IMG/VR virus record: IMGVR_UViG_3300025889_000744
Location: 1-27,935 of that record
Reading direction: 5' to 3' (one strand)
Source of the DNA: a virus
Length of the DNA: 27,935 nucleotides
Shown here: positions 1 to 8,900 of the stretch, piece after piece
Layout: every line of letters starts with the position of its first letter
Numbering within the stretch: position 1 is the stretch's first letter
Translations under genes and position numbers: made by a program
Notes under the pieces: generated by a model
Databases searched by the model: none
The model's input: only the letters and a program-made list of their open reading frames with translations
Told to the model about the DNA's origin: nothing

Positions 1-2412
1 GTAGCTACTGTTGATGTTGCAACAGGTATCACCCCGGACTCTGCTATACAGCAGTTAGATCAGTTTGCTAACTTAACTCCCCCGCAAGGAGTTTCTGCAT
101 CACAGTTAACATCAGCTGTTGCAAATGTAAAAGAAGCTGTATTAAAAGGAACAATAACACCCCAGCAATATCAAGCAGCACTAGCTGAAGAGTTAAATAA
201 AACAACAGCTGCACAGGGTGTTACCCGTCCTCCCATAACTGTAGACGAAATTAGAACACTTAGCGCACCCGCCGAAGCTGCACAAGTTAGTGGTGCAGAA
301 GTTGAAGCAGCCCGGGCAGGAGTAGCAGACTACACTATTAGCCCGGATGCTTTTGTGCCGGAGGTTACTGTAGGCAAAGTTAATCTAGCACCTACCCCCG
401 AAGCAGAAAAACAAGAGCGACAGGCTATAACAGGTACTGCTCCTACTGGTGTTGAAGCACAGATACTAGATAAGATTAGTTATACAGCATCTCAGGCTAG
501 GGCAGTTAAAGGGGCAGCTGCTAAGGGCGAAGCTGCAACAATGGTGGCACAGGTTGGTAATATACCTGAAAACATCACGGCTGCTATTGTAGAAGACCCG
601 GCTAAAGTTGAAGCCCAGATAGATAACGAGCCTATTAATGTACAAGCTGCTGTTGCTGCACTCCCGCCTGAAGCCCTTGTCTCTTCTCAGATGGAAGCAC
701 TTCTTGGTGGGCTAGAGTCTGGTGAAGTCCCCTCTTGGGCTAAACCTGCGGTAGCTGCTATTGAACAGAATCTTGCACAGCGGGGCATGAGTGCCTCCAC
801 TGTAGGCCGTGATTCTTTGTTTAATGCAATTATTCAGAGTGCGTTACCTATTGCACAGTCTAATGCACAGGCGTTACAGGCTAGGGCTGCACAGAATTTG
901 TCCAACCAGCAACAGGCAAACTTGCAAACTTCTCAGTTGGACATGACAAGGCGCATGCAGAATCTAGCTAACCAGCAGACAGCAGGAAGCCAGACTGCCC
1001 AGATGGCTAATGATATGGCTCAGTTGCAGAGTCAGTTTAAGCAACAGGCTACGTTAACTAGTGCAGAACAGGCACAGCAGGTTAGGTTGCAGAACCTACA
1101 GAACCAGCAACGTGCTGCCGAACTTAATGCGCAGAATCAACAGGCAATGAATGCACAGAACCTGTCTAACACGCAGCAGGTTGAGTTAGCAAATTTACAG
1201 ATTCAAAGCCAGACTGACTTGGCTAACATGTCTGCTGAGAATCAGGCCAAGCTTGCAGAGTTTCAGACAGCTGCGGAGTTTCTTGCTAAGAACGCCGACT
1301 TTAAACAGCAGATGGAATTAGCTAACCTTAGTTCAGAACAACAGACAAGGCTGGCTAATTTATCGGCTTTGAATCAGGCGAGTGCAGATAATCTTAGTGC
1401 TGCACAGCAGACTGAATTAGCAAACTTAAATGCCCGGATGCAGACTAACTTAGCTGCTGCCGAAATTGCAAAACAGCTTAATGTAGCCCAATTAAATGTA
1501 GATCAGCAACGTGCAGTGCAGAACGCATCTATGGTTGCTAACATAGACCTAACTAAGTTTAATGCTGCACAGCAGGTTGAGTTGGCTAACAGCCAGTTTA
1601 TGCAATCAACTACAATAGCCAATATGAACGCTAGGCAGCAAGCTGCTATGCAGAATGCTACTGCCTTGGCTTCAATGGATTTAGCTACTGCGGATCAGCG
1701 TACTAGACTAGCTATACAAAATGCACAGAACTTTTTGGCTTTAGATATGGCTAACTTGTCTAATCGGCAGCAAGCACTTGTTCTTGATCAGCAGATGCAG
1801 CAGCAGAGACTGTTGTCAGATCAGGCTGCTACAAACGCTGCCTTGCAGTTTAACGCAGCTAACAAACAACAGGCCCAGCAATTTATGGCTAACTTGTATA
1901 CGCAGACAGAGCAGTTTAACGCTGTCCAGACAAATGCTATGGCGCAGTTTAACGCTACTGAACAGAACAGGATCGCTGCTATAAACGCAGGAAATGAAAT
2001 TGATATAGCTAAGTTCAACAACCAGCTGACTACACAGCTAGAGCAGTTTAATGCCCAGATGGAGCAGCAACGCGAACTTTGGAATGCCCAAAATGCACAG
2101 GCAATCCAGCAGTCTAATATTGAATGGCGCAGACAGGCTAACACAATAGACACTGCTGCACAGAACGCTTCTAACCAAGCTGCTGCGCAGATGGCATTTA
2201 ATCTGACGGCTGCTGAGTTGTCTAACATTTGGCAGCAATTGCGTGATGAGGCTACATATGCTAGAACAGCATATGAAAATGAACAGCAGCGTAAGACAAC
2301 ATTGTATGCTACAGCGTTGTCTAACGAAGCAAGTATTTCTGAAACAGGCAGTACATCTGCTATGGACAGAGTAGTTAATATAATTGCGAGCATACTAGCG
2401 AGTGGTGGTTAA
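1..2412 (+). CDS. Structural protein built of 11-residue coiled-coil repeats (5' end outside window)
   Basis: The frame is open from base 1 with no stop, so the gene begins left of the window; a GTG at 355 is only an internal codon. At least 803 residues are present. The first ~170 visible residues are Ala/Val/Pro/Glu-rich with low complexity. From the codon at 853 to 2304 the protein is 44 consecutive 11-residue units rich in Asn, Gln and Ala (for example ELANLSSEQQT), without any insertion or deletion. The last ~35 residues break the pattern. No signal peptide can be judged because the N-terminus is missing. It is the first of a tight + strand series of virion-type genes (2 bases to the next gene), so a role as a long rod-like virion or ejected protein is inferred. 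I recognise the style from marine phage structural regions but cannot name the family. GC and codon use are ordinary for the window. Confidence 0.85.
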   Translation, partial: VATVDVATGITPDSAIQQLDQFANLTPPQGVSASQLTSAVANVKEAVLKGTITPQQYQAALAEELNKTTAAQGVTRPPITVDEIRTLSAPAEAAQVSGAEVEAARAGVADYTISPDAFVPEVTVGKVNLAPTPEAEKQERQAITGTAPTGVEAQILDKISYTASQARAVKGAAAKGEAATMVAQVGNIPENITAAIVEDPAKVEAQIDNEPINVQAAVAALPPEALVSSQMEALLGGLESGEVPSWAKPAVAAIEQNLAQRGMSASTVGRDSLFNAIIQSALPIAQSNAQALQARAAQNLSNQQQANLQTSQLDMTRRMQNLANQQTAGSQTAQMANDMAQLQSQFKQQATLTSAEQAQQVRLQNLQNQQRAAELNAQNQQAMNAQNLSNTQQVELANLQIQSQTDLANMSAENQAKLAEFQTAAEFLAKNADFKQQMELANLSSEQQTRLANLSALNQASADNLSAAQQTELANLNARMQTNLAAAEIAKQLNVAQLNVDQQRAVQNASMVANIDLTKFNAAQQVELANSQFMQSTTIANMNARQQAAMQNATALASMDLATADQRTRLAIQNAQNFLALDMANLSNRQQALVLDQQMQQQRLLSDQAATNAALQFNAANKQQAQQFMANLYTQTEQFNAVQTNAMAQFNATEQNRIAAINAGNEIDIAKFNNQLTTQLEQFNAQMEQQRELWNAQNAQAIQQSNIEWRRQANTIDTAAQNASNQAAAQMAFNLTAAELSNIWQQLRDEATYARTAYENEQQRKTTLYATALSNEASISETGSTSAMDRVVNIIASILASGG
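853..2304 (+). repeat. 44 tandem hendecad (33-base / 11-residue) protein repeats
   Basis: Splitting the translated frame into consecutive blocks of 11 residues from codon 853 gives 44 blocks in constant register. Asn occupies position 4 in 27 of 44 blocks; position 2 or 3 is commonly Leu, Phe, Met or Ile; positions 9-10 are often Gln-Gln. Copies are diverged at DNA level, so this is an old protein repeat rather than a fresh DNA tandem repeat. Hendecads (3.67 residues per turn) are known to form nearly straight to right-handed coiled coils. Confidence 0.85.
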
Positions 2413-2414
2413 AC

Positions 2415-3533
2415 ATGGGATTTTTTAGCAAAATATTTAAAGGCGTAAAGAAAGTCTTTAAGAAAATTGGTAAAGGTATTAAAAAGGTTGCCATGAAAGT
2501 CGGCAAGTTTATGGACAAGATTGGCATTGTCGGTCAAATTGCTATGTCGTTTATCCTGCCAGCAGTGGGAGGAGCCTTGTTAAAAGGGCTTGGGACAACA
2601 TTAGGAAAAGTAGCAGCATGGGCATCAACTCCCGGCAGTAGTGCTTTGATACAGGGAGCAAAAGCTGTAATAGGAACTGCTACAAAGTTTGTTACTCAGA
2701 CCGCTAGGGCGTTTAATACTGTTACTTCAGGTGTTAAAAACTTTCTTGGTGAAACAATTAAGACAGCTGCTAATAAAATTCCCGGAATAAATATTGAAGG
2801 AGCAGCTAAAAACTTTTTTGGCACTGGCGGGGCATTTGAACGTGCAGCAGGTGCTACTGCTAACACATGGAATACTACAATTGGTTCAGCTAAGTGGATG
2901 GAGCAGTTTGATCCTTTGGCGGGGGCTAAACAGACCACATCTCAAATTGCTGATATAGTAGCCGATACAACAGAAGCTATTGGTTATACCCCTGCTTCTC
3001 CACTGCCGGAAGGTTTTAGGCCGGGAATTGACACTCTGCCTGATACTTATACCCCAGCATCTTGGGATTCTACCACACCTTCCTTGTTAGCACAGGGAGC
3101 CTCTACTGGGATAGAAACACTTAAAAAGGCTTCTCCAGTTACTGGTCAAGGTTATAAGCAGCAGTTGTTATCTGGACAAGCAGACTTTGCCTCTACTGCT
3201 GGTGGTCTTCCAGTAGAAGATACAGGTTTTAAATTCTACGAGGCCGGTACTGGTGTTGAAAAAACAGGCATTAATCTAACAGGAGAGGCAGTTGCTGCCG
3301 GAACAACTGAAATATTAAAAACAGCAGCTACCTCGTATCTTGAGTCAGGTTATGGTCAGACTACAGCAACAGGTGGCTATAACGCACCTATGCTGCTTGG
3401 TCAGTACGAAGTAGAAGAAGCAGCACCACTGCCTCAGTTTGGTTTCCCGATGTATCAGTTTGATATCGCCCAGCCGGGAGAGGCGTACTACAGGCCAATG
3501 AGTTCTTGGAAAAGAGCAATGGGAGTAGCCTAA
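2415..3533 (+). CDS. Virion protein with cationic amphipathic N-terminus (putative membrane-active ejection protein)
   Basis: A 372-residue protein. Residues 1-35 carry 12 lysines and a single acidic residue, with Phe, Ile and Val alternating, as in cationic amphipathic helices. Residues 10-20 (GVKKVFKKIGK) and 21-31 (GIKKVAMKVGK) are two copies of the same 11-residue unit. Residues 38-65 are hydrophobic and Gly/Ala-rich and could enter a membrane. The remainder is Ala/Thr/Gly-rich without recognisable domains. It follows the repeat protein by 2 bases and precedes the next gene by 1 base; the ribosome site is the weak AGTGGTGG overlapping the previous gene's end. Proteins beginning with this Lys-rich pattern recur in marine phage structural modules. 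A function in opening the host membrane during DNA ejection is inferred, not shown. Confidence 0.75.
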   Translation: MGFFSKIFKGVKKVFKKIGKGIKKVAMKVGKFMDKIGIVGQIAMSFILPAVGGALLKGLGTTLGKVAAWASTPGSSALIQGAKAVIGTATKFVTQTARAFNTVTSGVKNFLGETIKTAANKIPGINIEGAAKNFFGTGGAFERAAGATANTWNTTIGSAKWMEQFDPLAGAKQTTSQIADIVADTTEAIGYTPASPLPEGFRPGIDTLPDTYTPASWDSTTPSLLAQGASTGIETLKKASPVTGQGYKQQLLSGQADFASTAGGLPVEDTGFKFYEAGTGVEKTGINLTGEAVAAGTTEILKTAATSYLESGYGQTTATGGYNAPMLLGQYEVEEAAPLPQFGFPMYQFDIAQPGEAYYRPMSSWKRAMGVA

Positions 3534-3534
3534 G

Positions 3535-4107
3535 ATGAATCAAGATATGGCAGATTATATTACTAGGGCGGGACGGGCTATCCCCGGGCAGTCCCTGACT
3601 AATGATCCTGAAAGCCCACAGCCTTTTGAAAAGTCTCCTGAGTTTACAGAGATGCGGGATGCTTTAGAATATCTTTTTGTAGCTATAACACAAGAAGAAA
3701 CCTATGTACCACTAATGCAAGAAATTGCTAGTGGTTATCCTATTATGGATTTTGTACAGGTGTTTTTGTTTGAAGGGTTTAACAACGGCAAGTGGAATCC
3801 CGACTTAATGCTTCTGTTAGCTGAACCTATGACCTACATGATTATGGCTTTAGCTGAACGTCTTGATATTGACTACGTTATATATCGGGGTGAAGAGCAA
3901 GAAGATGCAGCTGAAGACCAAGTTCTTGGTATTAAAGGTTCAGAAGAAATTGTAGAAAAAATTAAAAAAGCTAAAGGTGTACCTTCTGGAATGTTGCCCC
4001 CCACGATAACAGAAGCAATTGAAGAAATGCCTGTAGACAGCTTGATGGCTCAACCGCCTGTAGAAGAAGCTGAAGAAGCCCCCGCCAGTTTGATGGCACA
4101 ACAGTAA
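3535..4107 (+). CDS. Small acidic structural-region protein
   Basis: 190 residues. The start ATG follows the previous stop by one base and has GGGAG about 10 bases upstream. The core (residues ~15-125) has the pattern of a family I recognise from marine phages, near tail or virion genes: a proline-rich entry (SLTNDPESPQPFEKSPEFT), a helical segment, then NNGKWNPDLMLLLAEPMTYMI. The function of that family is unknown to me. The C-terminus is acidic and Pro/Glu/Ala-rich and contains the short motif SLMAQ twice (near residues 169 and 186), which may be a docking peptide. No membrane segment or signal peptide is visible; the Leu/Met-rich stretch at ~100-115 looks like a buried helix. Its position between virion proteins argues for a structural or assembly role. 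Confidence 0.75.
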   Translation: MNQDMADYITRAGRAIPGQSLTNDPESPQPFEKSPEFTEMRDALEYLFVAITQEETYVPLMQEIASGYPIMDFVQVFLFEGFNNGKWNPDLMLLLAEPMTYMIMALAERLDIDYVIYRGEEQEDAAEDQVLGIKGSEEIVEKIKKAKGVPSGMLPPTITEAIEEMPVDSLMAQPPVEEAEEAPASLMAQQ

Positions 4108-4120
4108 GAGGATTATATAA

Positions 4121-5959
4121 ATGGCTATTGAACAGTTTGGGCAGTCACTGCTTTCAGGACAGCGTCAGAGGCAGCGTAGGATAGCTAATCAGCAGCGTAA
4201 AATGCAGAGGGAAGCTGCTATTGGTACACTCGTAGGTGCTGTTGGCAATCAATTTTTAAAATCTAAAACTGAAGAGTTTCTAAACAATGAAGCAAATGCT
4301 GCTGCCCGGATAAATTACAAAAAATATTTAAACCGTGCTGGTAGTATTGTTGATGAATACAAACAGGCTGAGAATTTTGCTGGTGGGGTAGAAGCTTATC
4401 TTAAAGACAAGCGTTTTAATTATTTGAAGCTTGATGCCGACAAAGAAATGCCCGATCTTATTAACTACAACGAAGGCGATATAAATGTTGAATTAGAGGC
4501 TCAGGCAAAAGAATGGGCAGCTGCCAATGTTGGTAATTTTAAATCAGCATATGAATCTGCACTTGGAATGGGAACTCAAGAAGAGTTTGAACAGGCAATA
4601 AGAAACGGTTACGAAGGCCCGGCCAATATGGGTGATTGGATGGTGCGTGGTATAACCGGGATGTTTACCGGAAAGAAAGCTGGTTCTTTAAAAGCAGCTT
4701 CTGCAACTAGAAGGCGTGATGCTATGTTGCAAGCAGGTCAAAATATTGAAGCTTTTGATGCTGCTATTAATTCTGGTTGGGATGTTGATTCTTCTGAAAG
4801 ATTTAATGAAGCTATTAAAAATAAAAAAATTGCACGAGATAATGGACAAAGAGAATATTTAGGCAGAAAACCAATTAATGTGTATATTGCAGGAAAAGCT
4901 GTTACTGTATTCCAAAATGAATACAAAATTACTTATAGAAGTGGAAAAACAGAAACACAAAATGTATGGGATATGAACCATCAACCTACTGCGGAATATT
5001 TAAAAAGAGATGTTAGTGGTAGTAGAAACACAAATACTACTCAAAACGTAGAAAAAAGAGGAGATGGTTTTGATCAGGTTACTGTAACATATGAATACAC
5101 TGATAAGCTTACTGGGGAAATAAATACTGTACATAGTACTTATATTCAGCCTAGTGCAGGTGCGGCTGATGCACTATCAAGAGTAACTGATTCTGAAAAA
5201 GAGATTACTCTTAGAAATCAACAAATAATAGCTTCAGACACTTTAAATGACCGTGAAAATCCTGAACTAACTTATGCAGGAATTGCTGAAGATTGGGCAT
5301 CTCAAAAGATTCCTGTTATAGATGGGGAAAGAAAAGCTGGTCAATCCGAAAAAACTGAATTACTAAATAATATAACAAATATAGCAGCTGGAAAAACTAG
5401 ACAGCTTTTAAATACATATTTTGAATCAGGAGAAGAAGTTACTGGTTTTACTCCAGACTCTCCTCAATTAGAAGCTTTCCAAAATGATTACCCAGAATTA
5501 AATAGATTAGTTTTAATGTCAGAAATCCAAGCTATGAAAAGCCAGAAAAATTTTGAAACTGGGGAATTTTCTAATCAGCAAGGTTATGCTTTTGATGTTA
5601 GCAATACTAGTGAAACTAGTATAGATTTACTTGCTTCTTTTTTAGCTGCTGAAAGATCAAGAATTCCTGTAAATTTAAGTCAGGATACTATGGATAAAAT
5701 TCTTAATTCTATAGATATAACAACAATTGATAATTTACCAGAAGATAGAATACAGAGTCTTGCTTCAAGATTTACTGGTGATGAAACGGAAGAGGATGCT
5801 TTAAAAAGACTTTCAAATCTATACCCCACTACTACAAGAGAGTTAGTGAAAGGCATGCTTGCTTTTCAAACTATTATGATAAGAGCCAATGCGCTTCCTC
5901 CACAACGTCCTCGTTCCGATAATAGTTTTGATATTAATACAATTGCGCCAGCAATTTAA
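4121..5959 (+). CDS. Internal-virion-type protein, 612 residues
   Basis: The start is supported by GAGGA 8 bases upstream. Residues 1-50 are rich in Gln and Arg (QSLLSGQRQRQRR) followed by an Ala/Gly hydrophobic stretch (IGTLVGAVGNQFL); the rest is a largely helical, charged protein with no catalytic motif I can identify. Order and size, just before a giant virion protein, fit the internal core or ejection proteins of T7-like phages (gp14/gp15 position), but there is no sequence match I can claim. From about base 4780 to the end the gene is much more AT-rich than its first 600 bases, with AGA used for most arginines, suggesting the second half has a different history. Could alternatively be a tail accessory protein. 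Confidence 0.7.
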   Translation: MAIEQFGQSLLSGQRQRQRRIANQQRKMQREAAIGTLVGAVGNQFLKSKTEEFLNNEANAAARINYKKYLNRAGSIVDEYKQAENFAGGVEAYLKDKRFNYLKLDADKEMPDLINYNEGDINVELEAQAKEWAAANVGNFKSAYESALGMGTQEEFEQAIRNGYEGPANMGDWMVRGITGMFTGKKAGSLKAASATRRRDAMLQAGQNIEAFDAAINSGWDVDSSERFNEAIKNKKIARDNGQREYLGRKPINVYIAGKAVTVFQNEYKITYRSGKTETQNVWDMNHQPTAEYLKRDVSGSRNTNTTQNVEKRGDGFDQVTVTYEYTDKLTGEINTVHSTYIQPSAGAADALSRVTDSEKEITLRNQQIIASDTLNDRENPELTYAGIAEDWASQKIPVIDGERKAGQSEKTELLNNITNIAAGKTRQLLNTYFESGEEVTGFTPDSPQLEAFQNDYPELNRLVLMSEIQAMKSQKNFETGEFSNQQGYAFDVSNTSETSIDLLASFLAAERSRIPVNLSQDTMDKILNSIDITTIDNLPEDRIQSLASRFTGDETEEDALKRLSNLYPTTTRELVKGMLAFQTIMIRANALPPQRPRSDNSFDINTIAPAI

Positions 5960-5988
5960 TACATTGATTTTTTTTCTGAGTATTTATA

Positions 5989-8900
5989 ATGCCTATTATT
6001 AATAAGAAAAAAGCAAGAACTACATTAACAGAAGAAGATTATCAAACTAATTTTGATAATGCGATTTCTTATTATGAAAATAATAAAGAAACTTTTGACA
6101 ACTATCAGCCATCAGAAGAAATAAGAGTACAGCCAACAGTTAGTATGTTGGATAATGATGCTGATTTTCAAAACGATGTTGAAATGCTGGCTACTTATTT
6201 TGGTTCTAACCAAAGTGCATTAGGAAGCTTATTTACTGGTAATGCTATTAATCCTGATTATCGCGAATTTTTAAGAGATGGAGATTGGCGGTTAACTTCT
6301 GTTATTGATCGGGCAAAGGCTATGGAAGATGCGCCCGAAGAAGTTAAAGCAGCTTATAAAAGAGTTAGAACTTCATGGGATAACGCAGATTTAAAAGGAT
6401 ACGGGCAATATTTGGAAGCTTTAAAAGACGGTACAATTGATGCCGTAACTGATCCGTTTACTCTTATTTCAATGTTGGCTGTACCTCTTACAGGTGGGGG
6501 TACGGCTGCTGCTGCTACACTAGCCAAAGAAGGCGTTAAAAAGAAAGCAATGCAGACATTAAGTAACATTGCTCTTGCAAAAACTGCCGGTACTGGGGCT
6601 GTTGGTGGCGGTATATCAGGCGCAGCTTGGTCAGGAGTAGATGACTTTTATAGGCAGCAGACAGAACTTTCTGCTGGGATGATTGATGAGTTTAGTAATG
6701 CACGTTTAGCTACCGCTATAGGTCTTGGTGGTACATTTGGTGCGGGCTTGGGGGCTGTTGTTGGTGGATGGACAAACAAAGCTGCTCAAAAAGTAGAAAA
6801 TCAACTCATACCTGAAACTAGGAGATTAACTTACCAAGGCGAGAATGTTGGCAAGCCTACTTTATTTCTTGAAAAATTAATAACTGGGGATGAAGGTCTT
6901 CCGTTTGCTGGAGATGTAACCGAAGAACTAACTTCTTTGTTAAAAAGAATTCCTATAAGGTCTGCGTCAATTGATGAAGCAGGAGAATTAACAGGAACTA
7001 GGGGCTTCCCTGTTGATTTGGATATAAATAAATGGGAAGTGGTAGATGATGTTGCTGCTCGTCTAACTAAAAAATATGGTGGTGGTGAAGCTACTCAGCA
7101 AGAACTTGCTGACCTCCTTAGATCATATTTAAATACAGCTAAAAGAAAAAATCTAAACGGTGAGCAAATCATTGAAGGGTTACAAAGTGTATTCTTAGAC
7201 TACAGGACTGCTGCTTTTAGAGAAGGGACACCTTTACCAACTACAGCTAGATACCAGCCTTTTGAAGGCGGGGTCGGGCGTGTTGACAGGGTCGGTCGCC
7301 CCGAACCTGATCGCATTGTCACCCGATCTAAAGTTGATGACCCATTAGAAACACAGGGGCTAATCCCCAATGCTGAAGAAAATGCAGCACAGAAGCTGGG
7401 TAATAGGCTGTTGTTTAATACTGGTAGACTGTTAAACAAATTGAATGCTACTGTGCTGGCAGGTAGAGCAACCGATTTAATAAGCCCCTATACAAAGCAT
7501 TCAAAAATTGCTGCGGAATTGGAAAAAAGATTAAGGTATGATTCTCCTATTAAAATTACCGGATCAAAAGTAGGAGTAGACGATGTTCTTCAGGAAGATT
7601 ACTTTGAAACATTTAGAACTAACTATGGTAAGTTTGTAACTGATTTTAAATTTATATATGAACCTATAGTTTTAAATGCTAAAGGTGAATTGGGCGATAA
7701 CGTCAATGATTTTTTAATTAAAGCTTTGCGAACAGGAGAAATGCCCAAAGAGGCTAGTCCTATACTACAGCAAGCAGCCAAAAAAATTCGTGCGCTATTT
7801 GATGAGCGTGGTGTTGCTATGGGTATGGAAGACATTCCAGAAAACTACATGCCCCGCTTGTGGAAGCGAAGTGCCATAGAAAATAATCAGTCTGAGTTTG
7901 AAAGCATGCTGGTTAAATCTGGGTACAGCGCAGATGAAGCTAACTCAATTACTGAAAGCATGATAAACAAAAACATGGACATGCTGATTGCAGATGGAGG
8001 CCCGTCCGATACTATATTCCTAAAACCCCGAGTGTTAGAAAAAATTACTAACGATGACATGTTTTCTAAATTTTTAGAAAATGATTTGCGTGTTATAGTT
8101 AATGAATATGGCAGTCAGTCAGCCAGACGAATTGCAAAACAAAACATTCTAGGAATTAAAAACGAAAGCGAGTTTAAAAAATACTGGTTGGAAAGCATTA
8201 AGAAAGAACTTCAAAATGCTGACTTTACTAACACAGATATCGCTAAAGCACAAAAAGATATACTAGATGTATATCGTTCTATTACAGGCGAAAACTTAGA
8301 TAGGTTCGGGTCTACAGGGCAGAGTATTGTTGATGCTTATTCTTTGGGTACAAGGGTAGCACTACTTCCGCTTGCTACTTTGTCCAGCTTAACTGAAATA
8401 TTTATTAATATTTCTAAAGCTGGTGTACGCAATACTGCTAAAGGATTTTTTGGAGCCTCTGAAAATTCATTCAAAACTATATCAACTCAAGCTAAAAACA
8501 AGCTTCTTAAAGAAGGCTATACCGAACCTGAAATATGGCGGGAGATGCAAGAGATTGGTCTTGCTATGGATCAGGCAGCAGCTGATGTTACTGACAGGCT
8601 GGCTGGTGAAGCCCTTTCTACAGGAAGAATGCGTAAATTAAACAACGTATTTTTCCGGGCTAACATGCTAGACCAGTGGACAAAGTTTGTTCAAATGTCT
8701 TCATATATCTCCGGCAAAAATATGATCGTAGATAACATTGAGGCTATTGGGCAGAACCAAGGACTAGCTGCAAGCAGACGTATAATGAACAAGCGCAGAG
8801 AACTAGCTGAGTTTGGAATTAAAGTTGACGATGCTCTAGCTTGGTACAATGGCGGTATGCAAACTGATGATCCTTTTATGAAGCAAATTCAAAAAGGTGC

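Noticed and set aside
1821-2393. 190-codon open frame on the - strand opposite the repeat protein
   Set aside because: It is a by-product of the Gln/Asn/Ala-rich repeats: the complement gives a Cys/Leu/Ala-rich meaningless translation with no ribosome site.
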